A program made the position numbers and the translations under genes. A DNA stretch of 13,241 bases, taken from an uncultured Lachnospiraceae bacterium (GTDB taxonomy: Bacteria; Bacillota; Clostridia; Lachnospirales; Lachnospiraceae). Under the pieces are notes generated by a model. It searched no databases. It was not told the DNA's origin and saw only the letters and a program-made list of their open reading frames with translations. The DNA lies in contig CANQQN010000031.1 of the NCBI GenBank assembly GCA_947625995.1, positions 1 through 13,241 of the forward strand. Direction: 5' to 3'. Every line of letters begins with the position of its first letter. The first letter of the stretch is position 1. Shown piece after piece: positions 7,141 to 11,977 of the stretch.

Positions 7141-7170
7141 AATACAAGAGAATACCTGCTGGAAGCGGCG
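7141..7170 (+). repeat. Direct repeat, copy 2 (downstream of hicB)
   Basis: Identical over 30 bases to 6355-6384. The sequence before it (CACATTTTAAATTT) is cassette-like and AT-rich; the sequence after it returns to the local G+C-rich style. Confidence 0.97.
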
Positions 7171-7194
7171 TTGGCCTGTGCGGCCTCCCCGTGA
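7141..7194 (+). pseudogene. Displaced original 3' end of cca
   Basis: Read in the cca frame from the second repeat copy, this stretch gives NTREYLLEAALACAASP and then TGA at 7192-7194. The first ten codons equal codons 426-435 of the current cca. It has no start codon or ribosome site, so it is best explained as the ancestral C-terminus, separated from cca when the hicAB cassette entered. Confidence 0.75.
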
Positions 7195-7221
7195 ATAATT
7201 CCCTCCCCCTTTTCATAAGAT
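7193..7221 (+). promoter_or_regulatory. Candidate sigma-E-type promoter for the CotS-like gene
   Basis: GAATAAT (7193-7199; six of seven positions of the sigma-E -35 KMATATT), then 14 bases, then CATAAGAT (7214-7221; six of eight of CATACAMT). CATAAGATA also fits the sigma-K -10 pattern CATAnnnTA. A start near 7228 is predicted. A sporulation promoter suits a spore coat gene, but matching was done by eye. Confidence 0.5.
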
Positions 7222-7248
7222 AGAGAGAATGAGGAAAATGAGGGGGAG
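7203..7248 (+). promoter_or_regulatory. Inverted repeat that can hide the cotS-like ribosome site
   Basis: CTCCCCC-TTTTC (7203-7214) is complementary to GAAAA (7234-7238) plus GGGGGAG (7242-7248), with a three-base bulge. The right arm contains the Shine-Dalgarno sequence five bases before ATG 7254. The left arm lies inside the spacer of the candidate promoter, so only RNA read through from upstream would carry both arms. Confidence 0.6.
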
Positions 7249-7253
7249 TCGCT

Positions 7254-8408
7254 ATGAACGAAAGGGATCTGGCGGTGCTGGAACAGTATGAATTGTCGGT
7301 AAGCGAGACATACCGGGGACGTGGCTCCTACGTATGCGTCACAGAGAAGGGAAAAAAACTCCTTCAGGAATACCGCGGCTCGGAGCGAAAGGCAAGGCTG
7401 CAGCAGACCCTGCTTATGCGGCTTTCAGAAAGCGGCTATCCCAATGTAGATATACCGGTGACAAATGCGGAGGGCAATGTTGTGACCAAGGACAAGGAGG
7501 GAAACAGGTTTATTCTGAAGGACTGGATGGACGGCAGGGAATGCGATGTGTGCAGGGGCGACGAACTAAGGAGCAGCGCCGCCAATCTGGCTCGGCTCCA
7601 TAATCTGATGCGTATCGAGACGCCAAAAAGCTATGCAGAGCTTTCGCCAAAACGGAAAGCGGCTGCGCCGACGCCGGACAGCCACGGGGACTTTCTGTCG
7701 AACAGCCACACAGAGCTTTTGCCGGAACGAAAAGTGGCTGCGCCGACGCCGGACAGCCGCGGGGAGCTTTCGCCGGACAGCCACACGGACCTTTCGCCGG
7801 GGCAGGCGGCGGACAGCTTTTGGCGGACAGCCGCCCGCCACAACAAGGAACTGAAAAAAGTCCGCTCGTTTATCAGAAATAAAAAAAACAAGACCGAGTT
7901 TGAACTGTGTTTTCTTCAGTATTTTACCATGTTTTATGAAAAAGGCGTCTGCGTGCAGGAGGCCCTTGCGAGGCCGGAATATGAAGCGCTGCAGAGCCGC
8001 GCGGAGGCGGAAGGGCAGTACCGTCACGGAGAATATTCTCATCACAACGTGCTGTTCACGGCAAAAGGCATTGCCACGGTTAATTTTGAGCACTATATGA
8101 AGGACATACAGATCGGCGACCTGATCCATTTTCTCAGGAAGATCATGGAAAAATACGACTGGGACGAGACCCTTGGCTGCGGGCTTCTGGAGGCCTACGA
8201 CCATGTGAGGCCGCTGACTGCTACAGAGCTTTGCTATCTGGCGTACCGGCTTGCCTACCCGGAAAAATTCTGGAAGCTGACCAACCGTTACTACAACGTG
8301 AACAAAGCATGGATCTCCGGCAGGAACACCGCAAAGCTGGTGCGGCTTGTGGCGCAGGAGACAAAGAAGGAATACTTTGTAAGAAAGTTGTTGGAAAGAC
8401 GGGGATAA
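7254..8408 (+). CDS. CotS-like spore coat protein with degenerate kinase fold
   Basis: This 384-residue protein resembles the CotS family of spore coat proteins, which have an aminoglycoside-phosphotransferase/kinase-like fold. Seen: a strand with FILKDWMDGREC (86-97) in the ATP-lobe position, AANLARLHNL (109-118), HGEYSHHNVLF (258-268) in place of the catalytic HGDxxxxN loop, and VNFEHYMKDIQIGDL (276-290) in place of the DFD/DFG segment. The catalytic Asp is Glu260 and the metal Asp is Asn277, so kinase activity is doubtful and a structural coat role more likely. Residues 129-188 are a tandem-repeat insertion of two 25-residue units and a remnant, poor in hydrophobics and rich in P/S/D/H. 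The Shine-Dalgarno is GGGGGAG. A sporulation-type promoter lies upstream. Confidence 0.8.
   Translation: MNERDLAVLEQYELSVSETYRGRGSYVCVTEKGKKLLQEYRGSERKARLQQTLLMRLSESGYPNVDIPVTNAEGNVVTKDKEGNRFILKDWMDGRECDVCRGDELRSSAANLARLHNLMRIETPKSYAELSPKRKAAAPTPDSHGDFLSNSHTELLPERKVAAPTPDSRGELSPDSHTDLSPGQAADSFWRTAARHNKELKKVRSFIRNKKNKTEFELCFLQYFTMFYEKGVCVQEALARPEYEALQSRAEAEGQYRHGEYSHHNVLFTAKGIATVNFEHYMKDIQIGDLIHFLRKIMEKYDWDETLGCGLLEAYDHVRPLTATELCYLAYRLAYPEKFWKLTNRYYNVNKAWISGRNTAKLVRLVAQETKKEYFVRKLLERRG
7638..7800 (+). repeat. 75-bp in-frame tandem repeat inside the CotS-like gene
   Basis: Unit 1 spans 7638-7712, unit 2 7713-7787, and a partial third unit starts at 7788. The units are near-identical, sharing for example GGCTGCGCCGACGCCGGACA exactly. 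A shorter motif, GGACAGCC, recurs within and after the units. 75 bases equal 25 codons, so unit gain or loss keeps the frame. Confidence 0.92.
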
Positions 8409-8409
8409 A

Positions 8410-8433
8410 CCGCCCGCGGCCCCAAGAGGGCGG
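8410..8433 (+). terminator. Possible weak terminator after the CotS-like gene
   Basis: CCGCCC (8410-8415) pairs with GGGCGG (8428-8433) around a 12-base loop right after the stop codon. It is followed by TCAAAAAC, without a T-run, so termination on this strand is doubtful. Confidence 0.3.
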
Positions 8434-8481
8434 TCAAAAACAGACGGCTGAAAAACGAGGGCCAAAAAACGCACATTTTTA

Positions 8482-8510
8482 TTCCAATTTTGGGAAAAAT
8501 AGTGTATAAT
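8482..8510 (+). promoter_or_regulatory. Candidate promoter of the phosphoglucomutase gene
   Basis: A perfect -10 TATAAT lies at 8505-8510. At 17 bases upstream is TTCCAA (8482-8487), a poor -35 (three of six). The T/A-rich stretch before it may help. The transcript would start about 30 bases before the ATG. Confidence 0.55.
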
Positions 8511-8547
8511 ACCCAGCAGAAAATCTTTTAAGGAGGAGGAACGCAAG

Positions 8548-10278
8548 ATGGGCTATATGGAGGTTTACAAGGAGTGGCTGGAAAATCCTTATTTTGACGA
8601 AGCCACCAAGGAGGAACTGCGGGGAATCGCCGCAGATGACAATGAGATCAAAGAGCGTTTTTATACAGAATTGGAGTTCGGCACAGCGGGGCTTCGGGGC
8701 GTTATCGGCGCCGGCACCAACCGCATGAACATTTATACTGTGCGCAAGACCACGCAGGGACTTGCCAACTATATCTGTAAGGTGGGCGGTCAGGTGAAGG
8801 GCGTTGCCATCGCTTATGATTCCAGACGCATGTCCCCTGAGTTTGCCACGGAGGCGGCGCTCTGTCTGGCGGCCAACGGTATCAAGGCGTACATTTTTGA
8901 AAGCCTGCGTCCTACGCCGGAGCTTTCCTACGCGGTCCGCGAGCTGCGCTGTATCGCGGGCATCAATATCACCGCAAGCCACAATCCGCCGGAATACAAC
9001 GGTTACAAGGTTTACTGGGAGGACGGCGCCCAGATCACGCCGCCTCACGACACCGGCATCATGGAAGAAGTCAAGAATGTGACGGATTATCATGCGGTAA
9101 AGACCATGGACAAGGAAGCCGCCGTTGCCGCAGGCCTGTTTGAGGTCATCGGCAAAAACGTGGACGATCCTTATATCGAAGAATTGAAAAAGCAGGTGAA
9201 GCACTGGGACAGCATCAAAGAAGCCCAGAAGGATCTGAAGATCGTTTACACCCCTCTCCACGGCACAGGCAATCTTCCCGCCCGTCGCGTTTTGAAAGAG
9301 ATCGGTTTTGAAAATGTATATGTGGTTCCCGAACAGGAGCTTCCCGACGGCGAATTTCCTACAGTCAGCTACCCCAATCCTGAAGCCGATGAGGCGTTTG
9401 ATCTGGGGCTTGCGCTGGCCAAGAAGATCGACGCGGATCTGGTGCTTGCCACAGACCCGGACGCGGATCGACTGGGCGTGCGTGTGAAGGACAAGGACGG
9501 CTGTTACCACACCCTCACCGGCAACATGTCCGGCTGCCTGCTGGCGGATTACGAGATCGGACAGACAAAGGCCCTTTCCGGCCTGCCGGAGGACGGCGCG
9601 CTGATCAAGACCATCGTGACCAGCAACATGGCGGACGCCATCGCGGACTATTACGGGGTGAAGCTTATCGAAGTGCTCACCGGCTTCAAGTTCATCGGCC
9701 AGCAGATCCTTGGCTTTGAACAGAGCGGCAAGGGCACGTACCTGTTTGGCTTTGAGGAAAGCTATGGCTGCCTTATCGGCACCCACGCAAGGGACAAGGA
9801 CGCCATCGTGGCTACCATGGCTCTCTGCGAGGCGGCGGCCTATTATAAGACGAAGGGCATGACGCTTTGGGACGCCATGATCGAACTGTACGAGCGTTAC
9901 GGCTACTACAAGGACGATATCCAGTCCATTACGCTGAAGGGCATTGAGGGCCTGCAGAAGATCCAAGAGATCTTAGAGACCCTGCGCAAGGATCCCCCTG
10001 CACAGATCGCCGGCTATAAGGTGACTTCCGCAAGGGATTACAAGCTGGATACGGTGAAGGATATGGCCACAGGAGCGGTGACTTCCACGGGCCTGCCCAG
10101 ATCCAACGTGCTCTACTATGACCTGACAGACGGCGCATGGCTGTGCGTGCGTCCTTCCGGCACGGAGCCCAAGGTGAAATTCTACTATGGCGTCAAGGGC
10201 AGTTCTCTGGAGGACGCAAATGAGAAGTCGGCGGCCATGGGCAAAGAAGTGGTGGATATGATCAACGCCATGCTGTAG
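8548..10278 (+). CDS. Phosphoglucomutase / phosphomannomutase family enzyme
   Basis: An alpha-D-phosphohexomutase of 576 residues, the usual size for the Firmicutes PgcA-type phosphoglucomutase, which interconverts glucose-1-phosphate and glucose-6-phosphate for cell-envelope glycans and storage polysaccharide. All four active-site elements are present: the phosphoserine loop TASHNP (142-147, Ser144), the metal loop DPDADR (303-308), the sugar-binding GFEESYG (401-407), and the phosphate-binding RPSGTEPK (535-542). The N-terminal EFGTAGLRG (43-51) is also typical. The ribosome site AAGGAGGAGG precedes ATG 8548. It has its own candidate promoter and seems to be a separate transcription unit from the CotS-like gene. 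Sugar preference cannot be fixed from the motifs, so no symbol is given. Confidence 0.95.
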   Translation: MGYMEVYKEWLENPYFDEATKEELRGIAADDNEIKERFYTELEFGTAGLRGVIGAGTNRMNIYTVRKTTQGLANYICKVGGQVKGVAIAYDSRRMSPEFATEAALCLAANGIKAYIFESLRPTPELSYAVRELRCIAGINITASHNPPEYNGYKVYWEDGAQITPPHDTGIMEEVKNVTDYHAVKTMDKEAAVAAGLFEVIGKNVDDPYIEELKKQVKHWDSIKEAQKDLKIVYTPLHGTGNLPARRVLKEIGFENVYVVPEQELPDGEFPTVSYPNPEADEAFDLGLALAKKIDADLVLATDPDADRLGVRVKDKDGCYHTLTGNMSGCLLADYEIGQTKALSGLPEDGALIKTIVTSNMADAIADYYGVKLIEVLTGFKFIGQQILGFEQSGKGTYLFGFEESYGCLIGTHARDKDAIVATMALCEAAAYYKTKGMTLWDAMIELYERYGYYKDDIQSITLKGIEGLQKIQEILETLRKDPPAQIAGYKVTSARDYKLDTVKDMATGAVTSTGLPRSNVLYYDLTDGAWLCVRPSGTEPKVKFYYGVKGSSLEDANEKSAAMGKEVVDMINAML

Positions 10279-10327
10279 GAGAAAGAAAAGGACAGGCAGA
10301 CGCCCCGCTCCTTTTCGGACGACTCCT
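10277..10327 (+). other. Nested inverted repeats in the pgm-rqcP gap
   Basis: GAAAAGGA (10285-10292) pairs exactly with TCCTTTTC (10309-10316), and AGGAG (10277-10281) with CTCCT (10323-10327), giving a long interrupted stem that starts at the pgm stop codon. There is no T-run after it, so it is not an obvious terminator. It may stabilise a pgm-rqcP transcript or be processed. Confidence 0.4.
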
Positions 10328-10360
10328 GAATCAGCCGGCGGCAGAAGGAGAAAAGACGCC

Positions 10361-10600
10361 ATGAGATTGGATAAATTTTTAAAGGTTTCCCGCCTGATCA
10401 AACGGCGCACCGTGGCAAACGAAGCCTGTGACGCCGGCCGCGTTACCGTAAACGGCAAGGTGGCCAAGGCCTCTGTGAATATAAAGCAGGGCGACATCAT
10501 AGAGATCGGGTTCGGCGCGAAGCCGGTGAAGGTGGAGGTCCTTGACGTGGCGGAGACCACCAAAAAGGACGAAGCGAAAGAATTATATCGTTATCTTTAA
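10361..10600 (+). CDS. rqcP: S4-domain RNA-binding protein, ribosome quality control factor RqcP
   Basis: A 79-residue S4 protein (MRLDKFLKVSRLIKRRTVAN, then GRVTVNGKVAKASVNIKQGD). It matches the YabO/HslR family by length and sequence pattern and by position directly before yabP, as in Bacillus. RqcP binds stalled 50S-tRNA complexes and works with RqcH in C-terminal alanine tailing of incomplete chains. AAGGAG sits about 10 bases before ATG 10361. It may be cotranscribed with the phosphoglucomutase gene 82 bases upstream; a strong terminator follows, separating it from yabP. Confidence 0.92.
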   Translation: MRLDKFLKVSRLIKRRTVANEACDAGRVTVNGKVAKASVNIKQGDIIEIGFGAKPVKVEVLDVAETTKKDEAKELYRYL

Positions 10601-10607
10601 TAAGCGT

Positions 10608-10670
10608 GCCCGCAGGGAAGACGAGATCCGCAAGGCAGTTCTTGTCTTTCCTTTGCGGGCATATTTTTTA
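10608..10670 (+). terminator. Strong intrinsic terminator after rqcP
   Basis: GCCCGCAGGGAAGAC (10608-10622) pairs with GTCTTTCCTTTGCGGGC (10644-10660), allowing a small bulge and wobble, and is followed by ATATTTTTTA. The 3' end of the stem and the T-run also carry the -35 of the candidate yabP promoter. Confidence 0.9.
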
Positions 10671-10687
10671 AAACCCCCTAATATACT
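10659..10687 (+). promoter_or_regulatory. Candidate sigma-E promoter for yabPQ-divIC
   Basis: GCATATT (10659-10665) fits the sigma-E -35 KMATATT fully. After 14 bases, AATATACT (10680-10687) matches six of eight of CATACAMT. In Bacillus, yabP is a mother-cell (sigma-E) gene, which supports the call. A start near 10694 is predicted, ten bases before the ribosome site. Confidence 0.55.
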
Positions 10688-10710
10688 TTATGAAGAAGGT
10701 ATCAGGGGGT
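10673..10710 (+). promoter_or_regulatory. Inverted repeat that can hide the yabP ribosome site
   Basis: ACCCCCTAATA (10673-10683) is complementary to TATCAGGGGGT (10700-10710) except for one A-C mismatch. The right arm contains the Shine-Dalgarno AGGGGG. The left arm lies in the promoter spacer and -10, and would be missing from RNA started at that promoter. Confidence 0.6.
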
Positions 10711-10716
10711 ATTTCT

Positions 10717-10983
10717 ATGGAGGGCGCACCGCACAGGATCAGCTGGGAGAGACGCACGTCGGGCAGCATTACCGGTGTGAAGGACGTGATCTCCTTTGAC
10801 GAGGAAGAAGTACAGGTGGAGACCACCATGGGCGTGCTTACCATTGTGGGAAAAGAATTGCAGGTGAAACGGCTGTCAGTGGAGCAGGGGGAAATGGAAC
10901 TGGACGGCGTCATTGACCGGCTTTCCTATTCAGAAAGCCGCCAGCAGAAAGGAAAACGGCTGATGAGCCGTTTGTTTAAATAG
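10717..10983 (+). CDS. yabP: Sporulation protein YabP
   Basis: An 88-residue member of the YabP family, predicted from ISWERRTSGSITGVKDVISFDE and the following beta-rich VQVETTMGVLTIVGKELQVKRLSVEQGEMELDG. In Bacillus, YabP is made in the mother cell under sigma-E and acts with YabQ in spore cortex formation. I chose ATG 10717 because AGGGGG lies seven bases upstream and family members start just before the HRI segment; the in-frame ATG at 10690 has no ribosome site and lies upstream of the predicted transcript start. Its stop codon abuts the ATG of yabQ. Confidence 0.9.
   Translation: MEGAPHRISWERRTSGSITGVKDVISFDEEEVQVETTMGVLTIVGKELQVKRLSVEQGEMELDGVIDRLSYSESRQQKGKRLMSRLFK
10954..10973 (+). 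other. Hairpin at the yabP-yabQ junction
   Basis: AAACGGCT (10954-10961) and AGCCGTTT (10966-10973) form a perfect 8-bp stem with a GATG loop, inside the last yabP codons, followed by GTTTAAA. It lies where the yabQ ribosome site would be, and no good Shine-Dalgarno is visible. It may serve coupled translation or act as a partial attenuator. Confidence 0.4.
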
Positions 10984-11526
10984 ATGAGCAGCGCCATCGC
11001 AAAGGAAGCAGGATTCTGGCTGTACGCGGTCGCGCTGGGCATACAGCTGTTGCTGCTCTATGATCTGCTGCGGATTTTCAGGCGGCTCCTTTCACACGGC
11101 AATATGGCCATAGGGCTTGAGGATTTCTGCTATTGGATGGCGGCCGGCGTCATGATCTTCCATATGCTGTACAAATTCAATTACGGCATTATCCGCTGGT
11201 TCGCGGTGTTCGGCATGTTGGTGGGCATGGTTCTGTACCACCTTACCGTCAGCAAGCCGGTGGTGAACTATGGGACGAAATGGCTGCGGGCATTTTTTGG
11301 CCTTGTAGGCCGCCCTCTTGGGATTCTGTGGAGAAAAGCGCGGATAATTCTGACATTTGCAGGGAAAATCCGAAAAAAAGTTACATTTTTTTTAAAAAAG
11401 AAGTTGAAAATCCGAAAAAAAGAATGTAATATGAGAGATAGAAAAAATGGCAGGAGTGTCCCTATTGGCAAGGAAAAGAGCCGCAAGGCAAAAGCAGAGA
11501 CAACTGAACAGACAAACGCTCATTAG
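10984..11526 (+). CDS. yabQ: Membrane sporulation protein YabQ with long basic tail
   Basis: Integral membrane protein with hydrophobic segments at about residues 8-29, 46-63, 69-89 and possibly 100-118, then a strongly basic tail (119-180). The membrane part and position after yabP fit YabQ, which in Bacillus is needed for cortex formation on the outer forespore membrane. The ATG abuts the yabP stop and lacks a clear ribosome site, so translation probably depends on coupling. The tail contains a 17-bp direct repeat with A-runs, encoding KIRKK twice, and the last 80 bases overlap divIC in another frame. The final 36 or so residues may not be conserved and could result from loss of an earlier stop. 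Confidence 0.85.
   Translation: MSSAIAKEAGFWLYAVALGIQLLLLYDLLRIFRRLLSHGNMAIGLEDFCYWMAAGVMIFHMLYKFNYGIIRWFAVFGMLVGMVLYHLTVSKPVVNYGTKWLRAFFGLVGRPLGILWRKARIILTFAGKIRKKVTFFLKKKLKIRKKECNMRDRKNGRSVPIGKEKSRKAKAETTEQTNAH
11364..11422 (+). repeat. 17-bp direct repeat with A7 tracts in yabQ
   Basis: GAAAATCCGAAAAAAAG occurs at 11364-11380 and again at 11406-11422, 42 bases (14 codons) apart. Between them is an eight-T run followed by six As (11386-11399). In the yabQ frame the second copy presents A_AAA_AAA, a slip-prone heptamer. Confidence 0.9.
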
Positions 11527-11791
11527 CATGGCGACAGTTTCCTTTGTAGTGCTGGCGCTGCTCCTTGTAGTATCCATCAAGGGCATTGAACTGAAAGAAA
11601 AAAATGCCGCGTACGAGCAGCAAAAGATAGCCCTGCAGCAGCAGATCGACGGGGAGAAGGACCGCGCCAAGGAGATAGAGGAATACAGCGATTACGTGAA
11701 TTCCGACGAATACGTGGAAAAGATCGCCAAAGAACAGCTTGGTCTTGTAAAAGACAACGAGATCATCTTCTATTCGGGAAACGAAAAATAA
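11447..11791 (+). CDS. divIC: Septum formation initiator, FtsB/DivIC family
   Basis: A 114-residue bitopic membrane protein: basic N-terminus, one membrane span (about 25-45), then a coiled coil (about 47-80, KEKNAAYEQQKIALQQQ) and the family C-terminus EYVEKIAKEQLGLVKDNEII. DivIC pairs with FtsL and DivIB in the divisome and is needed for vegetative and sporulation septa. The gene follows yabQ as in Bacillus. ATG 11447 has only a weak ribosome site; a TTG at 11465 behind AGGAG (11451-11455) is a possible alternative start with nearly the same product. The 80-base overlap with yabQ implies coupled expression. As an essential gene it probably also needs vegetative transcription, for which no promoter was found nearby. 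Confidence 0.92.
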   Translation: MAGVSLLARKRAARQKQRQLNRQTLISMATVSFVVLALLLVVSIKGIELKEKNAAYEQQKIALQQQIDGEKDRAKEIEEYSDYVNSDEYVEKIAKEQLGLVKDNEIIFYSGNEK

Positions 11792-11803
11792 AGAAAGCTT
11801 TAC

Positions 11804-11834
11804 AGCCGGCCGGCTTTTTGCCCGGCCGGTTTTC
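11804..11834 (+). terminator. Intrinsic terminator after divIC
   Basis: CCGGCCGG (11806-11813) and CCGGCCGG (11822-11829), each self-complementary, pair around CTTTTTGC and are followed by TTTTCTATT. A shorter hairpin AGCCGGCCGGCT followed by TTTT is an alternative fold using the first half. Confidence 0.88.
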
Positions 11835-11864
11835 TATTGCCGGAGGCTCATGGGGCGTGAGTTC

Positions 11865-11945
11865 TCCGACATCGTTTTTTCTGCTGAAATTTTCTGGGAC
11901 CGGTTACACAATGCGACAACCTTTTTGTTCTGACTCTTATATAAT
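11865..11945 (+). promoter_or_regulatory. spoIIE promoter with long spacer and Spo0A-box-like sites
   Basis: TATAAT (11940-11945) has no good -35 at 17 bases, but GCGACA (11913-11918) lies exactly 21 bases upstream. This is the unusual spacing known for Spo0A-activated sigma-A promoters such as Bacillus spoIIE and spoIIG. On the reverse strand, GTTGTCGCA (11912-11920) matches seven of nine positions of the 0A box TTTGTCGAA and overlaps the -35; a weaker six-of-nine site is at 11865-11873. Confidence 0.65.
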
Positions 11946-11977
11946 AGTTGCTCAGTAAGAAAAAGGGGGAGACCAAC

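Larger units (their letters stand above)
6385..7170 (+). mobile_element. Putative hicAB insertion cassette in the 3' end of cca
   Basis: The 786-bp unit holds a consensus promoter, hicA and hicB, and ends with the second copy of a 30-bp direct repeat whose first copy is the cca 3' coding end. Its base composition is more A+T-rich than its surroundings. No transposase, integrase or clear terminal inverted repeats are present. AT-rich ends near 6394-6407 and 7128-7140 are loosely inverted but could be chance. The arrangement is what a Campbell-type integration of a small circle, or a recombination across short homology, would leave. Insertion is inferred; the repeat itself is certain. Confidence 0.65.

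Noticed and set aside
7638..7800. CRISPR-like array
   Set aside because: The repeats are contiguous 75-bp coding units without spacers and stay in frame with a spore coat gene.
8479..9966. Very long open frame (495 codons) on the - strand opposite the phosphoglucomutase gene
   Set aside because: The protein lacks any recognisable family motif, while the + strand holds all active-site motifs of a complete enzyme. It results from codon bias of the sense gene.
10690..10716. ATG 10690 as yabP start
   Set aside because: No ribosome site precedes it, and it lies upstream of the predicted transcript start; ATG 10717 has AGGGGG at good spacing.
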